Shown here one piece after another: positions 24,748 to 33,604 of a stretch of 64,000 nucleotides of DNA; positions within the stretch are counted from its first letter, which is position 1; every line of letters starts with the position of its first letter. The notes below the pieces were generated by a model, which saw only the letters and a list, made by a program, of their open reading frames with translations, was not told the DNA's origin and searched no databases. The stretch lies in NCBI RefSeq assembly GCF_043575855.1, contig NZ_CP144375.1:1-64000 (forward strand). Direction: 5' to 3'. This DNA comes from Kutzneria buriramensis. GTDB lineage: Bacteria; Actinomycetota; Actinomycetes; Mycobacteriales; Pseudonocardiaceae. Position numbers and translations under genes: made by a program.

Positions 24748-27510
24748 TCAGAGGGTGCCCATCGCCACGACCCCGCGACGCAGCGCCTTGACCGCCTCCG
24801 CGGCCGTCCCGCCGACCGCGTCGTCCTTGCCGAGCACGTCCCGAAGCTGGTCGAGCAGGTCGATCACCTGCCGGCACCACCGCACGAAGTCTCCCGCCGA
24901 CACCTCCTGACCGTTGGTCTCGGCGGCGGTGAGCACCTTTTCCAGCGACTCGCCGCGCGCCCACCGGTACACCGGCCAGGCGAAGCCGGTGTCCGGCTGC
25001 CGGGTGCGGTCCAGCTTGTGCCGGCGCTCGTCGTCCTCGATGGACGCCCACAGCCGCATCGTCTCCTGCACCGCCGCGGCCACCTCCGGCGTGGGCAGGC
25101 GCGGGTCGCTGGGGCCGTCGCGGCGGGCCTCGAACACCAGCGTCGACACCACCGACGCCAGCTCGGGCACCGTCAGGTTGTCCCAGACGCCGTTGCGCAG
25201 GCACTCCGCCGCGAGCAGGTCCGACTCGCTGTACAGGCGGGCCAGGCGGCGGCCGTTCGGCGTGACGCCGTCACCGTCGGACGCCAGGTAGCCGCGCTCG
25301 CGCAGCAGGCTGCGGATGCGGTCGAACGCGCGGGCCAGGGAGTGCGTGGTCGAGGCGACCTGTCGCTCCAGGCGCTCCGTCTCGGCCAGCAGCCGGTGGT
25401 AGCGCTCCGCCCAGCGCGCGTGCGCCTCGCGGTCGCTGCACCCGTGACACGGGTGCGCGCGCATGGCCCGGCGCAGCGTCGCCAGCTCGGCGTCGTCGTG
25501 CGCGTCACCACGGCCGCGACGGCCCTGGCGGTGCGGCGGCGTGATGCCCGTGTCGCGGAGGCTGGCGGCGAGGTCCCGGCGGATCCGCGGCGACCGCCAG
25601 TCGACGTTCTTCGGCAGCCGCATCCGGCCCAGCGCCTCCACCGGGGCCGGGAAGTCGGCCACCGACAGCGTGCCGGCCCAGCGGTCCTCGGTCAGCACGA
25701 ACGGCCGCGGCTCGCCCAGCGGGTCCAGGCCCGGGTCGATCACCACCGCGATGCCCGACCGCCGGCCGGACGGCACCGCGATCACGTCCCCCTTGCGCAG
25801 CCGCTCCAGCGACTCCGCCGCCTCCGCGCGCCGGCTGGCGCTGTTCTGCCGGGACAGCGACTTCTCCCGGTCGGTGAGCTTGCGCCGCAGCTCGGCGTAC
25901 TCGGCGAAGTCGCCGAGGTGGCACGTCATGGACTTCGCGTAGCCGTCGAGCGCCTCCTTGCCGCGCTCGATGCGGCGGGACAGGCCCACCACCGAGCGGT
26001 CGGCCTGGAACTGCGCGAAGGACTGCTCCAGCATCTCGCGGGCGGCCTGCGCGCCGACCTGCTGGACCAGGTTGACGGCCATGTTGTAGCCGGGACGGAA
26101 GCTGGAGCGCAGCGGGTAGGTGCGGGTCGAGGCCAAGCCGCCGACCTGCTTCGGGTCCACGCCCGGCTGCCACACCACCACGGCGTGGCCCTCCACGTCG
26201 ATGCCGCGCCGGCCGGCACGCCCCGTGAGCTGCGTGTACTCCCCCGCCGTCAGGTCGACGTGCGCCTCGCCGTTGTACTTGACGAGCTTCTCCAGGACGA
26301 CGGTGCGCGCCGGCATGTTGATGCCCAGCGCCAGCGTCTCCGTGGCGAAGACGACCTTCACCAGGCCCCGGACGAACAGCTCCTCGACCGTCTCCTTGAA
26401 CGCCGGCAGCATGCCGGCGTGGTGGCTGGCGATGCCCCGCTCCAGGGCCTCCCGCCACTCCCAGTAGCCGAGCACGACGAGGTCACCCTCGGGCAGGTCC
26501 TTCGTCCGCTCGTCGATGATGCCGCGGATGACCTCGATGTCCTCCGGCGAGGTCAGGCGCATGCCCGCCCGCACACACTGCGTGACGGCCGCCTCGCAGC
26601 CGGCGCGGCTGAACACGAAGTCGATCGCCGGCAGCAGACCGGCCTGCTCCAGGCGTCCGACCACCTCCACGCGTGACGGCGGCCGGAACCGGGGACCGCC
26701 GCCGCGGGCGCGCGAGGCGCGGGGGCCGCGGCCGTGGCTGAAGGGCACGTGGTGGCGGCCCAGCTCCTCGGCCCGGCGCAGCAGCGTCGGGTTGATCCGG
26801 GTCTCGGCGCCGCCGTCGTCCGCGAACAGGTCGATGATCCGGCCGCCGAGCATCATGTGCTGCCACAGCGGCACCGGGCGGTGCTCGTCCACCACGACCG
26901 TGGTGTCGCCGCGGACCTCGATCAACCACTCGCCGAACTCCTCGGCGTTGCTGACCGTCGCCGACAGGCCGACCACCTTCACCGACTCCGGCAGGTGCAG
27001 GATCACCTCCTCCCACACCGCGCCGCGGAACCGGTCGGCCAGGTAGTGCACCTCGTCCATCACCACGAAGGCGAGGTTGGTCAGGGCCGAGGAGCCCGCG
27101 TAGAGCATGTTGCGGAGCACCTCGGTGGTCATCACGACCACCGGCGCGTCGCCGTTGATCGAGGAGTCGCCGGTGAGCAGGCCCACCTTGTCCGCGCCGT
27201 AGCGGGCGGTCAGGTCGGCGAACTTCTGGTTGGACAGCGCCTTGATCGGCGTCGTGTAGAAGCACTTGCCGCCCTGGCCCAGCGCGAGGTGCACGGCGAA
27301 CTCGCCGACCACCGTCTTGCCCGCGCCGGTCGGGGCGCAGACCAGCACGCCGTGCCCGTCCTCGAGGGCCTCGCAGGCCTCGCGCTGGAACGGGTCGAGC
27401 TCGAAGGAGAGCACCGACTCGAAGTCGGTGAGCCGGGGCCGGGCGGCGCGACGCCTGGACGCCGCGAAGGCCTCGGCGGGAGACCGGCCCGGTGATGCGC
27501 TGGAAGCCAC
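24748..27510 (-). CDS. helY: Ski2/Mtr4-like DEAD-box helicase HelY
   Basis: A 920-residue superfamily-2 RNA helicase of the Ski2/Mtr4 type found throughout actinobacteria as HelY. Motif I APTGAGKT at 59-66, motif II DEVH at 152-155, motif III SAT at 183-185, and in the second RecA domain FATETLALGINMPA and motif VI QLTGRAGRRG. The C-terminal half contains the long helical insertion and DSHCT-like domain (VWDNLTVPELASVVSTLVFE and RWARGESLEKVL). It is expected to unwind structured RNA in decay or processing. Start is GTG 27510. It is divergent from the polymerase gene at 27602. Confidence 0.92.
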   Translation of the reverse strand: MASSASPGRSPAEAFAASRRRAARPRLTDFESVLSFELDPFQREACEALEDGHGVLVCAPTGAGKTVVGEFAVHLALGQGGKCFYTTPIKALSNQKFADLTARYGADKVGLLTGDSSINGDAPVVVMTTEVLRNMLYAGSSALTNLAFVVMDEVHYLADRFRGAVWEEVILHLPESVKVVGLSATVSNAEEFGEWLIEVRGDTTVVVDEHRPVPLWQHMMLGGRIIDLFADDGGAETRINPTLLRRAEELGRHHVPFSHGRGPRASRARGGGPRFRPPSRVEVVGRLEQAGLLPAIDFVFSRAGCEAAVTQCVRAGMRLTSPEDIEVIRGIIDERTKDLPEGDLVVLGYWEWREALERGIASHHAGMLPAFKETVEELFVRGLVKVVFATETLALGINMPARTVVLEKLVKYNGEAHVDLTAGEYTQLTGRAGRRGIDVEGHAVVVWQPGVDPKQVGGLASTRTYPLRSSFRPGYNMAVNLVQQVGAQAAREMLEQSFAQFQADRSVVGLSRRIERGKEALDGYAKSMTCHLGDFAEYAELRRKLTDREKSLSRQNSASRRAEAAESLERLRKGDVIAVPSGRRSGIAVVIDPGLDPLGEPRPFVLTEDRWAGTLSVADFPAPVEALGRMRLPKNVDWRSPRIRRDLAASLRDTGITPPHRQGRRGRGDAHDDAELATLRRAMRAHPCHGCSDREAHARWAERYHRLLAETERLERQVASTTHSLARAFDRIRSLLRERGYLASDGDGVTPNGRRLARLYSESDLLAAECLRNGVWDNLTVPELASVVSTLVFEARRDGPSDPRLPTPEVAAAVQETMRLWASIEDDERRHKLDRTRQPDTGFAWPVYRWARGESLEKVLTAAETNGQEVSAGDFVRWCRQVIDLLDQLRDVLGKDDAVGGTAAEAVKALRRGVVAMGTL

Positions 27511-27532
27511 GACTCAAGAGTTTCATACCCGG

Positions 27533-27579
27533 CTGACAATTGCGTCCAAGATCTACTGTGGCGCGCCCGGAATTGTCAG
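27533..27579. promoter_or_regulatory. Divergent promoter region with 9-bp inverted repeat
   Basis: CTGACAATT (27533-27541) and AATTGTCAG (27571-27579) are exact inverted copies 29 bases apart in the 91-base gap between helY and the polymerase gene. Each contains a CTGACA that can serve as a -35 facing the other gene; on the minus strand TAGATC lies 18 bases further. The symmetry may simply be two promoters back to back or a common operator. Confidence 0.45.
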
Positions 27580-27601
27580 GGGTCCTTGTCAAGATGGTCG
27601 G

Positions 27602-29284
27602 GTGCGGGTTGCCGTGGTACCCATCGACGCAGGTGGGGCGTTGACGCAGGAGCTGACCGAGGACGGTCGGCCCTCGGGTGAACCGCGCGCGTGGGCGGAT
27701 CTGGTAACGGCCGTCGGCTCGCTGGAGCGGGCGTCGGCGCCGCGGTGGGTGTGGGCGCACGGCATGGACATCTATCCGCGGTTGCTGGCGGCCGGCGTGC
27801 GGGTCGAGCGCTGTCACGACGTGGAGCTGACGGAGACGCTGCTGCTGGGCTACATCGGCCGGTGGGGCGAGCCGCGGAGCGTGCCGGCGGCGTGGGCGCG
27901 GCTGACCGGTGGGCCGGTGCCGGCGGACAAGCCGATCCGGGCGAAGGAGACGCAGCCGACACTGTTCGACGCGGAGCAGCCGGCGGATCCGCTGGGCGGG
28001 GTGGATCCGTTGAAGGTGCTGGTCGCCGTGCACGCCGACCAGCTGCGGCGGATCGGCGAAACGGCGGCGCCGGGGCGGTTCCGGCTGCTGGTGGCGGCGG
28101 AGTCCGCGGGGGCGTTGGCAGCGGCGGAGATGGGGCACGCGGGGCTGCCGTGGCGTGCGGACGTGCATTCGGCGCTGCTCACCGAGATGTTGGGGCCGCG
28201 ACAGGCGTACGGGCTGCCACCGCGCAAACTGGGCGAGCTGTCGGAGCGGATCGCCGAGGCGCTGGGCGACCGCAAGATGCATCCGGACTCGCCGGCGGAG
28301 CTGCTCAAGGCGTTCGCGAAGGTCGGCATCCAGCTGCGGTCCACCCGGTCGTGGGTGCTCAAGGAAGTCGATCACCCGGCCGTGCCGCTGCTGCTGGAGT
28401 ACAAGGAGCTGTACCGGATCTACACCGCGCACGGGTGGGCGTGGCTGTCGTCGTGGGTGCACGACGGCCGGTTCCGGCCCGAGTACGTGCCCGGCGGCGT
28501 GGTGTCCGGCCGGTGGGCCACGCGCGGCGGCGGGGCGCTCCAGATCCACAAGCGGGTGCGGCGGGCCGCCATCGCCGACCCCGGCTGGGTACTCGTCGTC
28601 GCCGACGCCGGGCAGCTGGAGCCCCGGGTGCTGGCGGCGCTGGCCGGTGACGACAAGTTGGCGCTGGCCGGGCACAGCGGCGACCTGTACCGGGCGCTGG
28701 CCGACGAGGCGTTCGGCGGTGACCGGCCGCGGGCCAAGATCGGCATGCTGGCCGCGTTGTACGGGCAGACCAGCGGCGAGGCCGGGGCGCTGGTCGCCGC
28801 GCTGCGGCGGAAGTTCCCCCGCGCCGTCGACTACGTCGAGAAGGCCGCGCAGATCGGCGAGTCCGGTGGGCTCGTGCGGTCGTGGCTCGGGCGCACCTGT
28901 CCCCCGGCGACGTCGGGGTGGACCGGTGGTTCGCTGGATCCCGAGCCGGTGGAGGAGGTTTCCGACTCCGGGGCCCGCAACCGGGCTCGGGGGCGGTTCA
29001 CCCGCAACTTCGTCGTGCAGGCCAGCGCCGCCGACTGGGCGCTGGCCCTGCTGGCGACACTCCGGCCCGCGCTCACCGGCATCGGCGTCGAGGGCGCCCG
29101 GCCCGAACTGGTGTTCTTCCAGCACGACGAGGTGATCGTGCACTGCCGGGCCGAGGACGCCGCGGAGGTCACCGCCGTGCTGGAGCAGTCCGCCGCCACC
29201 GCCGGCCGCGTCGTGTTCGGCGACACCCCCGCCCGGTTTCCCCTCGATATCGCCGCCGTGGAGTGCTATGCCGACGCCAAGTGA
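27602..29284 (+). CDS. Stand-alone family A DNA polymerase (bifunctional 3'-5' exonuclease/polymerase type)
   Basis: A 560-residue polymerase related to the C-terminal part of DNA polymerase I. Palm motif A DAGQLEPR at 335-342 (Asp335), fingers motif B RAKIGMLAALYG at 377-388, motif C QHDE at 507-510 with the second catalytic Asp: the polymerase site is complete. The N-terminal ~190 residues correspond to the 3'-5' exonuclease fold, but the first DxE pair is not visible (the protein starts VRVAVVPIDAGG), so proofreading may be lost. No 5' nuclease domain is present; a separate one is encoded at 11613. GTG 27602 is used because no better in-frame start exists. A role in repair is likely. Confidence 0.87.
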   Translation: MRVAVVPIDAGGALTQELTEDGRPSGEPRAWADLVTAVGSLERASAPRWVWAHGMDIYPRLLAAGVRVERCHDVELTETLLLGYIGRWGEPRSVPAAWARLTGGPVPADKPIRAKETQPTLFDAEQPADPLGGVDPLKVLVAVHADQLRRIGETAAPGRFRLLVAAESAGALAAAEMGHAGLPWRADVHSALLTEMLGPRQAYGLPPRKLGELSERIAEALGDRKMHPDSPAELLKAFAKVGIQLRSTRSWVLKEVDHPAVPLLLEYKELYRIYTAHGWAWLSSWVHDGRFRPEYVPGGVVSGRWATRGGGALQIHKRVRRAAIADPGWVLVVADAGQLEPRVLAALAGDDKLALAGHSGDLYRALADEAFGGDRPRAKIGMLAALYGQTSGEAGALVAALRRKFPRAVDYVEKAAQIGESGGLVRSWLGRTCPPATSGWTGGSLDPEPVEEVSDSGARNRARGRFTRNFVVQASAADWALALLATLRPALTGIGVEGARPELVFFQHDEVIVHCRAEDAAEVTAVLEQSAATAGRVVFGDTPARFPLDIAAVECYADAK

Positions 29285-29288
29285 GCCG

Positions 29289-29894
29289 TCACCAGCGGTC
29301 GCGGTGCACGATCTCGTTGAGGGGACGCCGTTTGCGCTTCTTGGCCGACACGTCCCCGTACCGCTCGGCGTCCGGGGCCTCGTGGCCCAACAACGCCACC
29401 CCGATCGGGATGTAGTCGTCCGGAATGTCCAGGAGGTTCCTCACGAACGCCGGTTCCACGCCGATGAACGCCGCCGCGATGTTCTCGTCTACCGCCGCCA
29501 GGAGCAGCAGCGTCAGCGCCGCGCCGCCGTCGGTGAACCAGAACGGCGTGTGCCAGAGCTCGTCCTCCGTCAGCTCCGACACCACCGCCATCTTGTCCGA
29601 CTCGCGGTACCGCGACTTGTAGATCTCGGGGCTCACGCAGATCGCCACGTGCACCGGGGCCTGGGCGACGAAGTTCTTGTGCCCCGACTTCGCCAGCGTC
29701 TCCTCGCCCGTGCTGGCCAGCTTCTGCCGGGTCGCGTCGTCCGTGACCACCACGAACTCCACGCCCTGGCTGTACCCCGCGCTCGGGCCTCGCCGTGCCG
29801 TGTCCAGGATCCGGTCCACCACCTCCGGCGCCACCGGCTCGTCCGTGAAGGACCGCACCATCCGGCGCCGCCGGACCACCTCGTCGAACTCCAC
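29289..29894 (-). CDS. Nitroreductase-family FMN oxidoreductase
   Basis: A 201-residue flavoprotein of the nitroreductase fold. RRRRMVRSFTDEPV near the N-terminus supplies the FMN phosphate-binding Arg residues, RRGPSAGYSQGVEF is the conserved FMN loop, and GVALLGHEAP near residue 180 is the C-terminal FMN segment. Such enzymes reduce nitro groups, quinones or flavins, or act on iodotyrosine-like substrates; the exact substrate is unknown. GTG 29894 is the start. It converges tightly with the polymerase gene (four-base gap) and is divergent from the DUF6461-like gene. Confidence 0.85.
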   Translation of the reverse strand: MEFDEVVRRRRMVRSFTDEPVAPEVVDRILDTARRGPSAGYSQGVEFVVVTDDATRQKLASTGEETLAKSGHKNFVAQAPVHVAICVSPEIYKSRYRESDKMAVVSELTEDELWHTPFWFTDGGAALTLLLLAAVDENIAAAFIGVEPAFVRNLLDIPDDYIPIGVALLGHEAPDAERYGDVSAKKRKRRPLNEIVHRDRW

Positions 29895-29926
29895 ACCTCG
29901 GACCGTACTGGGTATCTTTCGCGATC

Positions 29927-30508
29927 ATGACCGACTGGAGCTGGCTGCTGGCCAGACCTACGCCGAACACGTACTGCCTGACCTTCGTGTACGGCATGGC
30001 CCCGGCCGAGCTCATCCGCAAGTTCGGCATGCACTCCGAGACGGCGGAGGAGCTGACGCCGGAAGAGGCGTCGACGGAACTCGTCGGCGAGACCCGATGG
30101 CCGTGGATGCGCATCGGCGAGTTCAACGGCTGGGCCTTCGCCATCGAGGACGGGCACACGGAGGGCCTTCGCCTGGGCGGTGAGCTGTCGGACAACACGC
30201 AGGCGCTGGTGATCGTGTACGTCTCCGAGAAGGCACTGGGCCACGTCGCGTACTACGTGGACGCCGAGCTGGTGACGTCGTTCGAGCCGATGGCCGCGTA
30301 CCAGCGGAGCGGCGCAGACCCGGACCGGTTCGTCGACGCGATGCGGGAGGCCGGCCTGCCGATGGAGCCCGATCAGGAACCGGACGTCGACCCGGACCTC
30401 GCGGCGCTTCGCGCGTTCGAGGTGGCGCTGGGCATCGGGCTGCCCGACGAGGCCGAGCACGGCCGGCTGCTGACGGCCGAGTGGATCCCGCCCTGGCTCA
30501 GGGATTAG
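29927..30508 (+). CDS. DUF6461-like protein of unknown function
   Basis: A 193-residue soluble acidic protein starting MTDWSWLLARPTPNTYCLTFV, with WRIGEFNGWAFAIED-like context (WMRIGEFNGWAFAIEDG) and VYVSEKALGHVAYYVDAELV. This pattern fits an actinobacterial domain I know as DUF6461, seen in proteins of unknown role, often near toxin-immunity or regulatory genes. No catalytic motif is visible. ATG 29927 gives a well-formed N-terminus but lacks a clear ribosome site. Its 3' end overlaps the convergent membrane protein gene by 11 bases. Confidence 0.7.
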   Translation: MTDWSWLLARPTPNTYCLTFVYGMAPAELIRKFGMHSETAEELTPEEASTELVGETRWPWMRIGEFNGWAFAIEDGHTEGLRLGGELSDNTQALVIVYVSEKALGHVAYYVDAELVTSFEPMAAYQRSGADPDRFVDAMREAGLPMEPDQEPDVDPDLAALRAFEVALGIGLPDEAEHGRLLTAEWIPPWLRD

Positions 30509-30953
30509 GTGGGTAACGAAGGTCCCATCGGTACGAGGCGGGTCGGCGGGCCGTCGCGAGAGTGGCGCTGCCGGCCATCCCGAGCCCCAGCACGACGGCC
30601 GGGACGACGATCCGGAACCAGCCCAGCATGCCGAAGGCTCCGAACAGCAACGCCGCCACCGGCGTCAGCACCGGAACGGCCAGCACCAGCAGCGCCTTCG
30701 GTCGCACTTCCGCGGTGGCCAGCGCGAACCAGCACACGAGCAGTCCGACCACGGCGGCGGAGACCACGATCTCCGGCCCCCAGACGAGCGCCCCGAGCTT
30801 GCACACGCCTGCGGAATGGGTCTGCTCCAACTCGGCGCAGTGCTCGTCGTTCTGGCTCGCGACGACCTGCCAGAAACCGCCCATTGCCAGGCCCAGCACG
30901 GCGCCGCCGAGGCCGACGGGCACGGCGACCGACTCCAGTTTCGGTGTGGGCAT
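30498..30953 (-). CDS. Four-TM membrane protein, paralogue 1
   Basis: A 151-residue membrane protein with four hydrophobic segments (about 10-30, 57-80, 86-106, 112-133). It aligns by eye with the gene immediately upstream on the same strand (30959-31426): both have PVGLGGAVLGLAMGG-like helix 1, an extracellular loop with two Cys, an AEVRP turn after helix 2 and a VPAVVLGLGMAG-like helix 4. ATG 30953 is five bases after the paralogue's stop, so the pair arose by tandem duplication and is cotranscribed. Function unknown. Confidence 0.75.
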   Translation of the reverse strand: MPTPKLESVAVPVGLGGAVLGLAMGGFWQVVASQNDEHCAELEQTHSAGVCKLGALVWGPEIVVSAAVVGLLVCWFALATAEVRPKALLVLAVPVLTPVAALLFGAFGMLGWFRIVVPAVVLGLGMAGSATLATARRPASYRWDLRYPPNP

Positions 30954-30958
30954 GGGGA

Positions 30959-31426
30959 TCAGTTGGACTGGTCGTTGTCGACCGGCAGGGGGCGCAGATC
31001 CGGACGTGAGCGGTCGGGCCGGCGGGCTTCGGACAGGTAGCAGAGACCGGCCATTCCGCCGCCGAGTACGACGACCGGGACGATGAAGGCCAGCCACACG
31101 CCGGCCCCGAGGCCGGCGCAGGTCAGGGCGGCGAGGAACGTCAGCGCGGGGACTGCGGCCACCATGCCACCCCGCGGCCGGACCTCAGCGGCCGCCAGCG
31201 TGATCCAGCCGACGAGGCAGTTGACGACGGCCGCGATCACCACCATGGCCGGTGCCCAGAAGATGACCTCAAACCCGCACATGCTCTCGGGGTTGACCGC
31301 GTTCGCCGCGGCGCACCGGGCCACGAAGTGATCGGCGACCGCCACCCAGAGCCAACCCGTGCCGATGCCGAGCAACGCGCCGCCGATCCCGACGGCGAGC
31401 GGCAACGACGGTTTCCGATCACTCAC
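30959..31426 (-). CDS. Four-TM membrane protein, paralogue 2
   Basis: A 155-residue membrane protein, tandem paralogue of 30498-30953. Helix 1 LAVGIGGALLGIGTGWLW, an outer loop with two Cys (ARCAAANAV and SMCGFEV), the AEVRPRG turn, and helix 4 VPVVVLGGGMAGLCYL followed by a charged tail. GTG 31426 is the start. The pair is flanked by the DUF6461-like gene and the DUF302-like gene. No family with known function is recognised. Confidence 0.75.
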   Translation of the reverse strand: MSDRKPSLPLAVGIGGALLGIGTGWLWVAVADHFVARCAAANAVNPESMCGFEVIFWAPAMVVIAAVVNCLVGWITLAAAEVRPRGGMVAAVPALTFLAALTCAGLGAGVWLAFIVPVVVLGGGMAGLCYLSEARRPDRSRPDLRPLPVDNDQSN

Positions 31427-31475
31427 GATGGCCAGTCTGGCGGTCGGAGGGATCGGCGGCCATCCGTAGCACTAC

Positions 31476-31856
31476 TCAGGAACCGGCGGCTTCGGTGGAG
31501 ATCGCGTCGAGCAGGTCGGCCATCCGCTCCAGGATCGCCTGCTGTTCGACCAGCTCGTAGGTGACGGCCAGCTCGCGCGGGTCGTGGTGGCCGACGAACA
31601 CCAGGCCGGAGGCGTCCTCCCACACCAGCATGCGCAGCGGCAGGTCGATGGCGACACGGGGATCGGTCGCCATCAGCGGCGTGCCGGCACGGGGATTGCC
31701 GAACACCAGCACGTCCGTCGGCGGCAACTCCAGCCCCGCCCGGTGGGCATGCTCGGCGTGGTCGACGTGTACGAACACCGTCAGCTCACGGCGTTCGACC
31801 GCCGCGACCAGCCGCGCCACGGTCGCCTTCTGGTCGACACCGCTCTTCCGGATCAT
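31476..31856 (-). CDS. DUF302-family protein
   Basis: A 126-residue soluble protein of the DUF302 fold: VDQKATVARLVAAVERRELTVFVHVDHAEHA at the start, then LPPTDVLVFGNPRAGTPLMATDPRVAIDLP, which is the family signature, followed by VWEDASGLVFVGHHDP. The family has no firm biochemical role; some members are linked to stress. ATG 31856 follows a GTG at 31859; either may serve. It is divergent from the glycosyltransferase gene. Confidence 0.85.
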   Translation of the reverse strand: MIRKSGVDQKATVARLVAAVERRELTVFVHVDHAEHAHRAGLELPPTDVLVFGNPRAGTPLMATDPRVAIDLPLRMLVWEDASGLVFVGHHDPRELAVTYELVEQQAILERMADLLDAISTEAAGS

Positions 31857-31921
31857 CACGAGCCCAGTCTCCTCGGTCTGTCGCGGCGGGCAAACCGGCA
31901 AGATCGGCAATACTCGGCCGG

Positions 31922-33043
31922 GTGGTGATCGTGACCGGGGTGGCGGCACTGGCCTGGCTGTACCTGTTGCTGGCGCACGGCGGCTTCTGGCGGACGTCGG
32001 TGCTGCTGCCGAAGGCGAGCCGGCAGCCGCAGCGATGGCCGGCGGTGGTGGCGGTGGTGCCGGCCCGCGACGAGGCGGACATCCTGGCCGAGACGTTGCC
32101 GACGCTGCTGCGCCAGGACTACCCGGGGCCGTACCGGGTGGTGCTGGTGGACGACGCCAGCACGGACGGCACGGCGGAGGTGGCGCTGGCGGTGGGCACG
32201 GGCCGGCTGGACATCGTGCGCAGCGAGGGCCCACCGGCGGGCTGGGCGGGCAAGGTGGCGGCGATGGAGACCGGGGTTCGCGCGGCCACCGACGGCGAGT
32301 ACCTGCTGTTCACGGATGCCGACATCGCGCATCCGCCGGACGGAGTGCGGTCGCTGGTGGCGGCGGCGCTCGGCGACGATCGGGCGCTGGTGTCGCAGAT
32401 GGCGTTGCTGCGTACGGAAACGGTGTGGGAGCGCCTGATCGTGCCGGCGTTCGTGTACTTCTTCAGCCTGCTCTACCCGTTCGCCCGCGTGAACGACCGC
32501 AGGTCACGGCTGGGGGCTGCGGCCGGCGGCTGCATGCTGGTGCGGCAGGAGGCGCTGGAGGCGGCGGGCGGGCTGGCGGCGATCAAGGACGCGTTGATCG
32601 ACGACGTGGCGTTCGGGCGGCTGCTGAAGGACGCCGGCAACCGGACGTGGCTGGGGCTGACCACGTCGATCACCAGTCGCCGGCCGTATCCGAGGCTGGC
32701 GGACCTCTGGAACATGGTGGCCCGATCCGCTTACACGCAGCTGCGGACGTCGCCGCTGCTGCTGGTGGGATGCGTGCTCGGTCTGGCGTTGATCTTCGTG
32801 GTGCCGCCGCTGGCGGTGATCATCGGCCCGACGGACGTGCGGCTGCTGGGGCTGCTCGCGTGGGCGGTGATGGCCGGCATGTACGTGCCGATGCTGCGGT
32901 TCTACCGGCTGCCGTGGTTGCTGGCGCCGGTGCTGCCGGTCGTGGCCGTGCTGTACACGGCGATGACGGTGGACTCGGCGCGTCGGCACTGGATGGGCCG
33001 CGGCGGCGCATGGAAGGGCCGAACCGCGAAAACCTGTCAGTAG
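31922..33043 (+). CDS. Family 2 glycosyltransferase, HpnB-like
   Basis: A 373-residue membrane-bound GT2 enzyme. An N-terminal membrane segment (about 1-20) precedes the GT-A domain: VVPARDEADIL, LVDDASTDGT, FTDADIAHP (DxD metal site), GCMLVRQEAL and DDVAFGRLLK (D/ExD-type acid region), then three to four C-terminal helices. The ending RHWMGRGGAWKGR is typical of the hopene-associated glycosyltransferase HpnB group. No other hopanoid genes are in the window, so the link to hopanoid modification is a family-based suggestion. Start GTG 31922. Confidence 0.82.
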   Translation: MVIVTGVAALAWLYLLLAHGGFWRTSVLLPKASRQPQRWPAVVAVVPARDEADILAETLPTLLRQDYPGPYRVVLVDDASTDGTAEVALAVGTGRLDIVRSEGPPAGWAGKVAAMETGVRAATDGEYLLFTDADIAHPPDGVRSLVAAALGDDRALVSQMALLRTETVWERLIVPAFVYFFSLLYPFARVNDRRSRLGAAAGGCMLVRQEALEAAGGLAAIKDALIDDVAFGRLLKDAGNRTWLGLTTSITSRRPYPRLADLWNMVARSAYTQLRTSPLLLVGCVLGLALIFVVPPLAVIIGPTDVRLLGLLAWAVMAGMYVPMLRFYRLPWLLAPVLPVVAVLYTAMTVDSARRHWMGRGGAWKGRTAKTCQ

Positions 33044-33072
33044 CTGTCAGTCCTGTCGGTGAGGATGGGCCC

Positions 33073-33600
33073 ATGGCAACCCTGATGACTCCCCCGGTCG
33101 GCGCCGACGAGCGGGCGGCCCTCCTCCAGTTCCTGGCCAACCAGCGCGAGGCGCTGATGGCCGGCGTGCAGGGCCTGAGCGACGCCGACGCCGGCAAGAC
33201 GTCCACGGCGAGCGCGCTGTCGGTGCTTGCGCTGCTCCGTCATGCGAACCGGACGGAACGCCGATGGGTGCTCGCCGCGCTCGCCGGTCAGGAACTGCCC
33301 GGTGAGTGGCCGCCGGCGGACTGGTCGAAGGAGTTCACCCTCGGCCCCGACGACACGATCGCCGGCCACCTCGCGGCCTACCGGGAAACGGCCCGCCGCA
33401 CCGAGGAGATCCTCAACGCCCTGCCGTCGCTGGACGTCACCTGCGCGCTGCCCGAGGCGGGACAGTGGAACGCCCGCTGGATCCTGCTGCACCTGATCGA
33501 GGAGACCGCCCGACACGCCGGCCACGCGGACATCATCCGCGAGTCCCTCGACGGGGCGACCGCGCCGGCCTTGATCGACGCGTTGAACGCGGCAGAATAG
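33073..33600 (+). CDS. DinB-fold (DUF664-type) protein
   Basis: A 175-residue four-helix-bundle protein of the DinB/DUF664 superfamily, which includes bacillithiol and mycothiol transferases. The metal-binding His pattern is visible: His in LLRHANRTERRWV, and the pair in LHLIEETARHAGHADIIRE. The family often transfers thiol cofactors in actinomycetes that make mycothiol; activity here is unproven. ATG 33073 follows GAGGATGGGCCC; upstream in-frame codons run into the glycosyltransferase gene and are not used. The next gene starts four bases after its stop. Confidence 0.85.
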   Translation: MATLMTPPVGADERAALLQFLANQREALMAGVQGLSDADAGKTSTASALSVLALLRHANRTERRWVLAALAGQELPGEWPPADWSKEFTLGPDDTIAGHLAAYRETARRTEEILNALPSLDVTCALPEAGQWNARWILLHLIEETARHAGHADIIRESLDGATAPALIDALNAAE

Positions 33601-33604
33601 GGCG

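Noticed and set aside
24445..26676. 743-codon open frame on the plus strand
   Set aside because: Antisense to helY and to the Gln/Pro-rich protein; no recognisable motif.
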